A stretch of 64,000 nt of DNA. Source: Elymus sibiricus. Its lineage: Eukaryota; Streptophyta; Magnoliopsida; Poales; Poaceae. Location: positions 454,636,379 through 454,700,378 of the forward strand of contig CM077676.1 in assembly GCA_039707655.1 (NCBI GenBank). Reading direction: 5' to 3'. The notes beneath the pieces were generated by a model. That model was given only the letters and a program-made list of their open reading frames with translations, ran no database searches and was not told the DNA's origin. Shown here piece by piece: positions 9,822 through 21,554 of the stretch; within the stretch, counting starts at the first letter, position 1; every line of letters begins with the position of its first letter. Position numbers and translations under genes: made by a program.

Positions 9822-11928
9822 TGTAGGGTAACGCAGCAGAAAACAAAAATTTTCCGACCTACGTACCAGCCCAGGATCACTATGGAGACTGCATACAAGG
9901 TTTGATCTGTTTCGTTACCGACTCGTAGCGCAGCGGAAGTAGAGTCGATGACGATCGGCGGTGCAGATCCCCGCAGCTAGGATTTACAACCTCCCAACCG
10001 CGAGGATGTATACCCTCATCCGCCCCCGGACAGCCCTCCGAGAGGCGGTCGGACAGTCCCTCGGACGGTGTCACGGACAGCCCTTCGGGAGGACCATCGA
10101 AACTCGGACAGTCACTCGGACAGCCCTTCGGGAGGACCATCGAAACTCGGACAGTCACTCGGACAGCCCTTCGGGAGGACCATCGAAACTCGGACAGTCA
10201 CTCGGACAGCCCTTCGGGAGGACCATCGAAACTCGGACAGTCACTCGGACAGCCCTTCGGGAGGCACTCTCGAACTAAGACCGAAACTACGATCTCTCTA
10301 CAGAGTTGCACACATACGGTGTCATCTATCCGGCAGGGCTTCGCCGTCCAGATCTAGTTCCCACCGGAACCCAGACAGTCTTTCGGCTCTACGAAACTAT
10401 TTCGCTGGGAGGGAGAGAGAAGCCAGAAATGTCATGGCACTTGTATGTGAGAAGGAAGTGAGTGTGGAGGCAGCCCCTCCACCTCTATTTATAGGAAATC
10501 CAAGGGGTAGGGTTTCTTGGCCCCCAAGCCTTCTAGAAACCTTTTTGGGAAAATATCCCAAAAGGTGACTTTTCCATAAATATCCCAAAAAGCACTTTCA
10601 CTATTCACGACGACATTTTTCAGCGTCTGATCGAACTGAAAATATTCATGTGGGCTTAGAACATTTCCAGTACCCACCAAAATAATTTTCAACGCGAGCC
10701 GGAACAATTCCGGTTTAGTGATTTTCATCTGCGAAAAGCATCTGAAGCGGTTTCGGCAGCTCCGGAACATTTCCGGTTTTCATTCCGGAAAATTCCAGAA
10801 AGTTTCCAGAATGATTCTGGCACCCTCCAAGAATTATCAGGCATGTGCCGAAACCAATTTGACTTATTGGTATCCCCTGAAACAACTTTTCAGTTTTACC
10901 GAAACTGTTCCGGTGTTCTCTCTGCGGAACTTTTCCGCTGTCCAAAACTTTTCCGGTGTCCGAAAACTTTTTCGGTGATTTTCTCTCAGACTCCCTGTCT
11001 AGTATTCAGCAGATAGATGACCCTTAAGCGTGTGACCCTATAGGTTCGGTGAAGCATAGACATGACCCGGAACCCCTTCCGATCAATGATCAACATCGGA
11101 GCCGTGGACACCCATATTGACCCCTATACCCACACGAATGAATATTCGAGTGAACCTCCAGTTGCCGTGTGCTATTCCTGTTGCTTCGCGATATGTTACA
11201 AATACCCGAGGTGAGACATGTTGGCATCCCCGTGGATCAACAACTTGTCCACTATGCCAGTTACCTCGTTACCGGTATTGTTCTCTTTTCTCGTTCCCGT
11301 GTTCCGGCATCCCCGTGATCAAATCACAAAGTGTCTGGCCAGACGATGATGGATACCGTAACACCGAGAGGGCCTAGAGATATCTCTCCATCGTCGGAGG
11401 AGCAAATCCCAATCTTGAGCTATCAAGTTACTTGACATACTTTTCCATGAACCCGTAAGCCACCGTAATAGCCACCCATTTACGAATGACGTTTAACAAA
11501 CCCCAAAGTTCATGAAGCAAGCATGAAGAAACTCGATACTCTCATGGTCTAAGGAATCATGCAAACGTTAACCATCTCTGTGTTATAAACCATTAACTTA
11601 TGACGAATGAATCTCATAGCATAACATCAATTCGGGTCGATTCAACACAAATGTTCTTCTAACATTGTGCCCTCAAAATTGCCGGCATAGCCATGCCCAT
11701 GATCAGGAAAACAGGATCATCATGCAATACTTGAGCCAGTCTTAGAGGCCAGACTAGGAATACATTTTTCCGTTTATTATTCCACACGTGCATATGAGTC
11801 TTCCTCCGAGCCTCGTGGTTATTGTAGACTCGAGAACCATAGCAGTTATAGCATGGAACATAAACCTAATTATGAACAGGGAGATAATCAATAACATTTA
11901 TTATTGCCTCTAGGGCATATCTCCTACA
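9822..11928 (-). repeat. Copia LTR (3' LTR in element orientation), 2,107 bp
   Basis: Bounded by TGTAGGG and CTCCTACA on the plus strand. Nearly identical to 17240-19331. It contains four perfect 43-bp tandem units at 10090-10261; the other LTR carries shortened units, which accounts for the full 15-bp length difference. Confidence 0.92.
10090..10261. repeat. Four 43-bp tandem units in the Copia LTR
   Basis: The unit starts AGGACCATCGAAACTCGGAC and ends CAGCCCTTCGGG. Four units are uninterrupted here; the matching array at 17508-17664 has units of 31, 43, 40 and 43 bp. Confidence 0.9.
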
Positions 11929-13672
11929 GACTCCCACTTGCACTAGAGTCAATAATCTAGTCAATGCTAATGCACTTTACACCTATGGCTTACTGGTGTA
12001 AAATATGCTTCGCTTGTGGTATAGCCTGATGTCCAACGGATCTGACGACTTCAGCTCCGTGTGTAACTTTGCATATCCTCGCGTTTTCACGCTTTCACAA
12101 AATTCATATTTTGTGTGGACTTGGCTTTGCATATGTGTGAATCATTGGTCGAAACCTGATTCCTCAGACTGAGCTATGGAGCAACTATCTGCAATAGTGT
12201 CCCATAGACCAAAGTCATCTTGGAACCATACTAAGTTCATGAATGAACTATATGATTCAACAACTTCTTTGTCGCTTCTTAAGCATCAACATACTCAGCC
12301 TTTGTTATAGAATTCGCCACAGTATCTTGTTTGGAACAATTTCCAACTACCGTGCCACCATATTGTGTATTACACAAAAAACCCTTAACTTAAATCGAAA
12401 ATCGCATGGAGCATTGATGAAGACTGTATCGATGTAATTACTTTACAACGAGCACTTCATAATCTCTGCTTGCGAGAAAACATGTCATCACTACTACTCT
12501 AGTACTCAATGACATCTTTCACTGTTGTCCTATGATCAGTACTTTGATCACTTTGGTATCTATACTCGCAACAACTTTGGAGTATTGGACATATCTGGTT
12601 GTTTTTTACATACCATGGAATACATGATTAATCCAAACACAAGAGTGTGTGGAATCACCATCATGTATTTTGCTCATCAGTGTTTTTCGACACCGAGTCT
12701 TGCAAAAACTCTTTTCATGTGACTTCGACAAGAATCACTCCTTGACGTTTTTCAATGCTAAAAAGTTTTAGCATCTTGTCAATATGTATTCATAGCTTAG
12801 CCCCATTAGGTAAATCTATCTCCATAGATCATCATGCCTAATATTGAGGCTATTTAGCCTAAGCACTTCATCGAAAAACTATTTTCAAATGAAGTCCTAA
12901 TTCGTGTCAAGAAATTTATTTCCAATTAACAATGTGTCAAGTACACAAGGTTTTTAGAAATATTATTATGCTCCCACTTACTTTCTTGAATCACAAGCAT
13001 CTTCGATACCCATTTGATGAAGTCAAAACCCTTTTGACCATTCCATCAAAAACGAAGATTCCAACTCCACTTTGCTCTCTTCTGTCCATCGCGGGAACTC
13101 TGAAGTTTGCATACTTACTAGCATCCTCTGGATCGACAAATTTCTTTGGACTGTATCACATACAAGTCCTAGGTTTCATTTCCATCAGATGGAAATCCTT
13201 TTGTCATCCATGTTTCATATCTCATGATTGAAATATGTATTAATTGCTAGTTCAACCCGAACCGACTTCAAGCATCGCTACGGTGAGACAATCTCATCGT
13301 AGTCAACTCCTTGAACTTGTTATGGTAACAAGTCGAGCTTTATGGATAAAACATTTTATTCGTATCAGTTTTTAGTTCCATAAATATTCGTTAGACTCTA
13401 AGTCTTCCGAAAGGTCTATCAAGATTTTAATCTCGAATCACTTATAGGGAAACTATCTCGGATTGTATTGGCATTTAGCCAATTCCGGAGTCAGGGCCCA
13501 TCAACGCTTCCTTGTGTATTGTAGGTATACTGTTGTCTAACAACAATATCTCGTTTGCGCACCTGATAGGTTTGCACGAGCTTTGCCTATGTGGTTCAGC
13601 TGCAAGTTCGACCGAAGTCCATACATTTTATTGTAGAGACTTCCGTATCAGTCGTAGTAGGAAACTCCGGAA

Positions 13673-13903
13673 TCACTTCCAAGGTTTCTTTCCTTTGATC
13701 TGATGACGAAGATACTGGTTATCTCGTCGAGTTGCACTGTCCTCCCACTCACCTTTTGAAAGAACTATTCTCTTTAAAAGCATACCGTTTTGCGGCAAAA
13801 CCCTTTGTCTCGGTATAGTGGTGGGGGAATACCTAATGACTTGGGATAACCTTACAAAGTAGCACTTGTCTGATTTGGAATAGGTTTGTAACCTTTTACA
13901 CAA
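13673..13903 (-). pseudogene. Copia integrase C-terminal / linker remnant
   Basis: Contains DKCYFV followed, out of register, by RVLPQNGMLLKRIVLSKG. This corresponds to the conserved Copia segment between integrase and reverse transcriptase (DKCYFVGYP ... VF.A..G.FLE..F), with frameshifts between the pieces. Confidence 0.6.
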
Positions 13904-14336
13904 GCCCCATATTCCAAATGTTTAAGAAAAGATATAACATGGTTGGGCATACCACACCATGGCGTCATTTCAACAGACCTGATGGAGCTCTTTTCAGTGT
14001 AAAAGCCGCAGTCTCTAAAGCATCACTCTATAAAAGGGATAATGGCAAATTTATTTATGTCATCTTTGATCTTACCATGTCATAAATGGTTCGATTACAT
14101 CTTCACGGACTTTTCACTTGCAGTGGTGTTCCGGGAGGTGCAAGTTATGAAACCCCTTTCATAACTCATCAGACATTCGCTAAACTCGTAACTCGAATAT
14201 TCCTTTCTGCAATCGAATTGTAGAAACATAATTTTCTTGTTACAATAACTTCTACTTCATTTTTGAAAACCTTATGAATGAATTCAAAAGATCCAGACTT
14301 CGTCTCAACAAGTAAATATCCATATATCTACTTGAG

Positions 14337-14756
14337 TCATTTCTGAAGATAGATAAATCCACTACTTGCAACAACATTTATTGGACTACACACATCACAA
14401 TGTATGATCACCAATATGTTCTTTGCTCGTTCCTTATGGCCCGTGAACGGTATTTCAGTCACTTCACTTTTCAGAGGAAAGTTGCAAGTGTCAGATGATT
14501 CAAAATCAAACGACTTCAAAATCCATCATAATGGAATTTTCCATGCGGGTTTCTCCAATGTGACCAAATGCAGTGCCACACTTGTGTGGTATTCTTTTAG
14601 TCTTGCGACATTTAGCGTCAGTGTTATGGATGTATCATATTTTCCATCAATATTCATAACATACATCCCATCTAGGATGGAAGCATGGCCCTTCATGTTA
14701 TTCATAATACTGAACAACAATTGTTGTTTTATGAACAACTCTTTTGCAACAAACAT
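14337..14756 (-). pseudogene. Copia GAG-pre-integrase and integrase N-terminal remnant
   Basis: The 14526-14756 part has a Copia pre-integrase pattern but has lost the usual WH.RLGH histidines through frame decay. The 14337-14519 part contains TEIPFTGHKERAKNILVIIH followed by CDVCSPI, matching the Copia motif K-x-PF-x-G-ERA...L-x-LIH-x-DVCGP. The catalytic integrase core does not continue in frame. Confidence 0.7.
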
Positions 14757-17226
14757 TGTGCAATGGGCTAGAGTGTATGAAACTCTAAAATGAATTATGA
14801 AAGTAAACCCAGAGGTAATGTATTATTATCAATATTCATAACACACGTCTCATTCATAATGAAAGTATGGCCCTTATGTTATTCATAACACCGAACATTA
14901 AAAGTTCTCTTATGAACAACCTTCTTGCAAGATACCTTATGCAAAGGGCTAGAGTGTGAAACTCTAAATGAATTATGAAAATAAATACATAGGTAATACA
15001 CCGATGGAAGGCATAGTAACATTTACTATGTTCCCTGCGTGTATCTAAACCTCATTCCTGGCTAGTCTTTCAGGCCATAGTAGTTCTTACATCGAGTTGC
15101 AACAGAATGCAATCGAGCGGGTATCTTTGTGATTAACTCACAATACCCAAGAATTAGTGATTAACATGTTTAACCATAATTCCCAAGAACTATATCTTTG
15201 ACCAGCCTTCTATACATCAAAAACTTGTATGACATTCATACATGAGCTGGATATTCCAGTCTTCTTTCCTTTTGCCTTTATACTTCTAACAGTTTAACTT
15301 TCAGTATTTCTCCTACTCTCCGAAGAAGCACCCAACTTAAGAGTGGCGTTAGCCCCAGACTTCCTAGGCGTGAAAGTCTCACTAACACCCTTCGGACACT
15401 TCCTTTCTCTTTAAGTTGTTGTTTTATTCACCTTTCATCATATGATAGGCGTTCTCCTGGATCCCTCTCTTATCAGTCTAATGCATAGTAAACTCCTTAC
15501 TAACAGTTTGCAAACAAACATTGCTTTGGATATCTCATATCTTTTAGCCTTTGTCTGTCTCTGAAAATGATTTTCAGATTCCATGAATATCACATAACTA
15601 TCCAAACTTTCGAAGTTCGGGTCTCATGGAAGCAAACATATTGCACTTGACTGAAACGGAATTCTAGCTTTTGGATCGATGGACGAGAGTCAGATGATCC
15701 ATAGCATTAGCGGGAGAATACCGAAAGCATGCGATAGGACAAAGTCCTTCTCGGCACTCTAGAGGACAATCCTCACATTACGTTACCAACCGTAAAGTTT
15801 TAACCAGATATTTAACAGCTATTCAATTTAAATAGGGAAGGTGGAAACGCGAGCCATTATTCTACAACTATTATGCAAATCACACTTAGACAGTGTTCAA
15901 AATTAATTGCACTGAGAATTAAACAAGTTAATTCTATAGTGCGCTCCCACTCAAATCAATATCTCTCATTATTGATTGTGAGTGATACAAGATCCGCATA
16001 TCCATTCAACGCCATTGAACGAGATGAACACTGATGGCGCGAACTTCAATCGGTAGGCAAACTTTCCGATCACATCTCTATGTGACTCTTGTTCATCTTT
16101 CGATGGGCGTGTTCCGAGCTCAGGGAGATCCTTCCAGAACGTCAAGACAACCAAGTGATCTCGCTGCGAGGTCTCAACTCACCCGCCTCACACATCCCTA
16201 ATCGTTCGTACCCAGGGAGATCCTGTGATACCCCGAAAAGTTAGGCGCCGTGACGGTGCTACACTTGGGAGAACACTAACTACTTGATATTTTGTGAGAG
16301 ATCACCCTAATAAAAGCGACTACCGCGCAATCAAAAGGGTGCATCATAAGGGATAAACATCTCAGGAAATTCATAATAGCATGATATGGTATAGCCCTTT
16401 CTGACGGAGAAGTCTATTATTTCTTCGTCTTCGGCATTCGCGTCGGTGTTCACCTTCGCGAAGATTGCCACCACCTTGTCGATGCACCAAATAATATTGC
16501 TATCTCTATAGCTTAATAAAATAAGTGCATTACATAAGGTTGACACGCAGGTCATTAAAGTGCAATCATATGGCTCCAACCATCATGCCGAATCATGACA
16601 CGCAGGTCATGTTAATATTACATCATATAGTCATCTCATACATAATCAAATTAATATGAGCACTGCTATACCACATCATATGCACATGCAAACCATCCTG
16701 CAAAACCAAGTTAGACGCCTCTAATCGGTTCATGCGAAATTTTATTTTACGTGGCTTCTAAGGTTTCGAACAAACCGCAGCTACCAACGTTTTATCATCA
16801 AGTATGATAATTCAAGTCGTTAGATTAACATCGCGGGGTGTATGAAACACGAGATAATTAAATCTCGAGCCCCATACTAAACTTCGTCATACGCATGACC
16901 CCCGTGCAGATCATATCTGCATTGCCCTTTCGTCTGCGAAATTTCATCTTTCTTTTTAACTACGGTGGAATTCAAAGAACTGTTAGCACTTCGTTGATCA
17001 ATCAGGATCGCGGATTGCCAGAACTTTGAAACTCCACCATACCATTATCAAGATCAGAAATATGCAAATTCCAGGGAAGCAACAAGAACATCGGGTAACA
17101 GATTTCATCTGCTACCCGCACAAATAATTTTCAGCAATAGATCTCATCTACTACCTAATTATATTGTGCAACACCCATACATCTCTATGTATTCTAGATC
17201 GCAACCTGCATCTACGCATAGCACGG

Positions 17227-17239
17227 CTCTTGATGCCAC
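17227..17239 (-). promoter_or_regulatory. Copia primer-binding site
   Basis: On the minus strand, TGGCATCAAGAGCC directly abuts the 5' LTR. It resembles the initiator-Met tRNA complement TGGTATCAGAGC with one substitution and one inserted A. Confidence 0.7.
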
Positions 17240-19331
17240 TGTAGGGTAACGCAGCAGAAAACAAAAATTTTCCGACCTACGTACCAGCCCAGGATCACTA
17301 TGGAGACTGCATACAAGGTTTGATCTGTTTCGTTACCGACTCGTAGCGCAGCGGAAGTAGAGTCGATGACGATCGGCGGTGCAGATCCCCGCAGCTAGGA
17401 TTTACAACCTCCCAACCGCGAGGATGTATACCCTCATCCGCCCCCGGACAGCCCTCCGGGAGGCGGTCGGACAGTCCCTCGGACGGTGTCACGGACAGCC
17501 CTTCGGGAGGACCATCGAAACTCGGACAGCCCTTCGGGAGGACCATCGAAACTCGGACAGTCACTCGGACAGCCCTTCGGGAGGACCATCGAAACTCGGA
17601 CAGTCCGGACAGCCCTTCGGGAGGACCATCGAAACTCGGACAGTCACTCGGACAGCCCTTCGGGAGGCACTCTCGAACTAAGACCGAAACTACGATCTCT
17701 CTACAGAGTTGCACACATACGGTGTCATCTATCCGGCAGGGCTTCGCCGTCCAGAACTAGTTCCCACCGGAACCCAGACAGCCTTTCGGCTCTACGAAAC
17801 TATTTCGCTGGGAGGGAGAGAGAAGCCAGAAATGTCATGTCACTTGTATGTGAGAAGGAAGTGAGTGTGGAGGCAGCCCCTCCACCTCTATTTATAGGAA
17901 ATCCAAGGGGTAGGGTTTCTTGGCCCCCAAGCCTTCTAGAAACCTTTTTGGGAAAATATCCCAAAAGGTGACTTTTCCATAAATATCCCAAAAAGCACTT
18001 TCAGTATTCACGACGACATTTTTCAGCGTCTGATCGAACTGAAAATATTCATGTGGGCTTAGAACATTTCCAGTACCCACCAAAATAATTTTCAATGCGA
18101 GCCGGAACAATTCCGGTTTAGTGATTTTCATCTGCGAAAAGCATCTGAAGCGGTTTCGGCAGCTCCGGAACATTTCCGGTTTTCATTCCGGAAAATTCCA
18201 GAAAGTTTCCAGAATGATTCTGGCACCCTCCAAGAATTATCAGGCATGTGCCGAAACCAATTTGACTTAATGGTATCCCCTGAAACAACTTTTCAGTTTT
18301 ACCGAAACTGTTCCGGTGTTCTCTCTGCGGAACTTTTCCGCTGTCCGAAACTTTTCCGGTGTCCGAAAACTTTTTCGGTGATTTTCTCTCAGACTCCCTG
18401 TCTAGTATTCAGCAGATAGATGACCCTTAAGCGTGTGACCCTATAGGTTCGGTGAAGCATAGACATGACCCGGAACCCCTTCCGATCAATGATCAACATC
18501 GGAGCCGTGGACACCCATATTGACCCCTATACCCACACGAATGAATATTCGAGTGAACCTCCAGTTGCCGTGTGCTATTCCTGTTGCTTCGCGATATGTT
18601 ACAAATACCCGAGGTGAGACATGTTGGCATCCCCGTGGATCAACAACTTGTCCACTATGCCAGTTACCTCGTTACCGGTATTGTTCTCTTTTCTCGTTCC
18701 CGTGTTCCGGCATCCCCGTGATCAAATCACAAAGTGTCTGGCCAGACGATGATGGATACCGTAACACCGAGAGGGCCTAGAGATATCTCTCCATCGTCGG
18801 AGGAGCAAATCCCAATCTTGAGCTATCAAGTTACTTGACATACTTTTCCATGAACCCGTAAGCCGCCGTAATAGCCACCCATTTACGGATGACGTTTAAC
18901 AAACCCCAAAGTTCATGAAGCAAGCATGAAGAAACTCGATACTCTCATGGTCTAAGGAATCATGCAAACGTTAACCATCTCTGTGTTATAAACCATTAAC
19001 TTATGACGAATGAATCTCATAGCATAACATCAATTCGGGTCGATTCAACACAAATGTTCTTCTAACATTGTGCCCTCAAAATTGCCGGCATAGCCATGCC
19101 CATGATCAGGAAAACAGGATCATCATGCAATACTTGAGCCAGTCTTAGAGGCCAGACTAGGAATACATTTTTCCGTTTATTATTCCACACGTGCATATGA
19201 GTCTTCCTCCGAGCCTCGTGGTTATTGTAGACTCGAGAACCATAGCAGTTATAGCATGGAACATAAACCTAATTATGAACAGGGAGATAATCAATAACAT
19301 TTATTATTGCCTCTAGGGCATATCTCCTACA
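17240..19331 (-). repeat. Copia LTR (5' LTR in element orientation), 2,092 bp
   Basis: Partner of 9822-11928, followed directly by the AGGGC duplication. I counted about 10 substitutions by eye, plus 12-bp and 3-bp deletions in the 43-bp repeat array. Confidence 0.92.
17508..17664. repeat. Shortened 43-bp tandem array in second Copia LTR
   Basis: Four units of 31, 43, 40 and 43 bp, against four full units in the other LTR. Confidence 0.85.
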
Positions 19332-19432
19332 AGGGCCGTGTACCAGCCTACCAGGTCGGCCTCACCACATCTACGGAGGACCCAAGTAAGCGTGCTTTGC
19401 CACTACCACATACTCAAAATTGTTGTAATAGA

Positions 19433-19812
19433 TTACGAAATTAGTCCTCCGAGCTGTATGTGATTAAATGATTTATAAATTAGTGTTGCAACTAGATTCT
19501 TTGATAAAGAATAGTGTGTTGCATTAATGAAACAGTGTACTCCTGGTGTTAGTACTTGTATTGCATTTCTTCTTACTTTTTTTAACGATGTTACCCAATT
19601 TTCAGCGTCCGCCGTGACCCAAAGTTTTGCCACCCTCTTGATGGAGCTAAAGATGATCGGAGTGGAGTGGATTTGCGATGGAATGCCCTCGCGTTCCTTT
19701 CATTACAAACAGTCCAACCAACAAACATGGTTAGGGAGGCCACTATTATTCTATTTGGGATATTGTCGCCCGATACGTTGCTCCACCAATGCTTGAGATG
19801 TGTCAATAGCAT
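19433..19812 (-). pseudogene. LINE reverse transcriptase C-terminal fragment
   Basis: The minus frame at 19591-19812 contains LKHWWSNVSG and TMFVGWTVCNERNARAFHRK. This is the typical end of plant L1-type polyproteins (W..W.LWKERNARVF). A second frame at 19433-19633 contains AKLWVTADAENW, matching the usual final LWV-AGAK stretch, so one frameshift separates the halves. It is 5'-truncated, and no poly-A tail or target duplication could be fixed. Confidence 0.65.
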
Positions 19813-20020
19813 GTAGGCCTAGCCAATCCTTGACCAAGTCCCAAATCCGGTGAAGCGGCATCAAGCCCTCTTTGGAAAAGCACCATAAAGCCCTCTTTGG
19901 ATTTTGGGGAGCCCGTTGGGCGCATGTTTGATGTCCGAACACGCCCGGACGTATGAGGTAGAAATGAGCTTCGACTTTGATGACCTTAATCATTTGTTTG
20001 ATTCATTTATATGTATTGTA

Positions 20021-20050
20021 GCCCGTAGCAACGCACGGGCGTTCTCCTAG
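20021..20050 (+). mobile_element. Helitron 3' terminus
   Basis: A 6-bp hairpin (GCCCGT at 20021-20026 and ACGGGC at 20035-20040, loop AGCAACGC) is followed six bases later by CTAG (20047-20050) and then a host T. This is the canonical Helitron end (hairpin plus CTRR, insertion between A and T). Similarity between the two MULE-2 inverted repeats begins exactly at 20051, which supports insertion into that repeat. The 5' end (TC) was not found; it may be outside the window or degraded. Confidence 0.6.
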
Positions 20051-20420
20051 TTTCACTTGTATTGTATGACCCCGTCGGTCACCATGAGACCGAAGATGGA
20101 CTTTTCGGCCACGTATCGACCGAAGAGGCCTTTTCGGCCGCTACCGGGCCGAAGACTATCGTGCACAACCGAAGACTTCTCTTTGTGGCCCATTGGACCG
20201 AAGATATTCTCTTCGTTCCCCACGTGAGCGAAGACTGGGTCTTCAGCCAACACGTGGCCGAAGAGGTCGGGATAAGCTCGCTCGTCTTCTTCTTCCTCCC
20301 GACCGTGCCTCATTTCCATTTCTCTCTCTGTTCTTCGCGAAAATCGCCCGATCCGCCCCCTTTTTGGGCCATAGAGGCTACCAGCTAGCAAATCCATTAG
20401 ACAAAAGGCCCTCCCGACGG
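20051..20420 (+). repeat. MULE-2 left terminal inverted repeat region
   Basis: Clear inverted identity with about 34840-35113 at the outer 70 bases, then a shared texture of (T)TCGGCC and CCGAAGA words every 25-35 bases. The left copy has a 5-base insertion (TATTGTATG for TATG). Confidence 0.75.
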
Positions 20421-20886
20421 CTGAGACTTTGATCCATCCATGGGGTGAGGTGGGGGTGCGTGGAGGAGCTTGGGTTGAGAGGAGCTTTGGCGAAGGAGCT
20501 TCGGTTGGTGGAGGAGCTCCGGTGGGTGGAGGAGCTCGGGTGGATGGAGCAGCTTCGGTGGTGGACGGGCCCGGTGTGGTCTTCGTGCATGAAGCTCCGG
20601 CAAGGCGCAACGCAGAGACGACAGCAGCTCGAAGTCGGCGACGCACGCATCGAGGGTATAACCACCTCTCTCTCAAATTATCATTTAATTATTTTTTTAG
20701 TCAACATTGTTAGTAGTTAGAGTTTAGTTAGTGTAGATGTATGGCATTGGATAGGTTTAGTATGCATTGGTAGTTATTAAAGTTAATTTAGTTCATATAT
20801 ATGTTCACAGGCGTAGAGGCAATAATTGGAGCAGTGGGGTGGTGGTAGTTCATCGTACTGTTTTGTTAGATAAATGTGCATGAAAA

Positions 20887-21540
20887 ATGACCGGTGTTAG
20901 TAGGGAGTATTGGTTCAATGTGAGAATATGGATTTGTACGACAGGTAACATGTCTGAATCCGTGAATTTCACTGTGTACTATGGCCCTGGTAATGTTCGA
21001 TATAATGAGTTGGGGGTTGATCTGAGTGAATTTAAAAGTGGGCAGTTGACATTACCAAACCCAGAAAGAGTGGACATTAGGCAGTTGAAGTATTGGTTGA
21101 CAACAAGTTTTGGGTTCGATCCTAATGAGTGATGCGTCAGTATTCAGGCAGTGTGGACCAAATCCTGTAAAAACATATTGTGGGAGCTGAGCCTGATAGA
21201 TAGGACCCATAAGTGGTTGGCCTGGTTAAGGCATTGCAGAGAACGGACGATTCACCCCTATGCCTTAGTGATCCCTGTGGCGAATGAGCAGAATTTGTTA
21301 GAAGGCAGCGGGGGGTATGAACTCGGCCAGGGCAGTCAACCGGCTAATGAGATTGATCCAGCTGGGTCACAACAGGTGGATGTAAGCCATGTTGAGAAAG
21401 AGTCAGATTATGTGTCACACATTATCGGTGGTCATGAAGCAGGGCAGAGCAGTCAGTTGAGAGTATTTGCTGATAGTGGTTTGGCTGATGGGGCTGAGTC
21501 AGAGGAGGAAATGCAGAGGGTGATGGAAGAGCAGGACGAG
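20887..21540 (+). pseudogene. mudrA-type transposase, N-terminal remnant
   Basis: The frame begins at 20887 and encodes a domain typical of the N-terminus of plant MuDR transposases (PB1-like): VNFTVYYGPG, YNELGVDLSEF, LTLPNPERVDIRQLKYWL. A single in-frame TGA at 21130 follows DPNE. The same frame resumes with CVSIQAVWTKS, ELSLIDRTHKWLAWLRHCRE and IHPYALVIPV, then an acidic linker ending at EEMQRVMEEQDEDG. The zinc-finger, DDE catalytic and SWIM regions are absent: at about 21540 the sequence changes to the tail of a gene on the other strand. Transposase function is therefore lost. Confidence 0.7.
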
Positions 21541-21554
21541 GATGGATTAGCGGA

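Larger units (their letters stand above)
11929..17226 (-). pseudogene. Degenerate Copia internal region (gag-pol remnants)
   Basis: Read on the minus strand, this 5.3-kb region keeps traces in normal Copia order: gag-like near 15970-16580, GAG-pre-integrase/integrase at 14337-14756, an integrase-to-RT linker at 13673-13903, and RT/RNase H traces at 12500-12830 (IHIDKMLK, GLIMYSMVCK). All frames are interrupted every few dozen codons. Plus-strand openings such as 14404-14793 are antisense shadows. Confidence 0.75.
9822..19331 (-). mobile_element. Complete BARE/Angela-like Ty1-Copia retrotransposon, coding-dead
   Basis: The element is 9,510 bp and flanked by the 5-bp duplication AGGGC (9817-9821 and 19332-19336). 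LTRs start TG and end CA. In element orientation (minus) the LTR begins with TGTAGGAGATATGCCC and continues with AGAGGCAATAATAAA, a motif also known at the start of BARE/Angela LTRs. The primer-binding site lies at the 17239 side and pol remnants read leftwards. LTRs differ by about 10 substitutions and two small indels, yet the internal region has no frame long enough for gag or pol. It was therefore probably moved by enzymes of another copy. Confidence 0.9.

Noticed and set aside
10068..10568. Plus-strand frames with repeated REDHRNSDSHSDSPSGG peptides
   Set aside because: Produced by the 43-bp tandem repeats in the Copia LTR; the element reads on the minus strand.
19332..19640. Possible restored short gene across the Copia insertion site (open frame from about 9716 through AGGGC into 19332 onward)
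   Set aside because: The joined frame would be only about 76 codons with no recognisable motif; too weak to call.
20062..20720. Frames on both strands rich in Pro/Thr or Gly/Val
   Set aside because: Low-complexity translation of the MULE-2 terminal repeat and a GGAGCTTCGG-type repetition; no domain.
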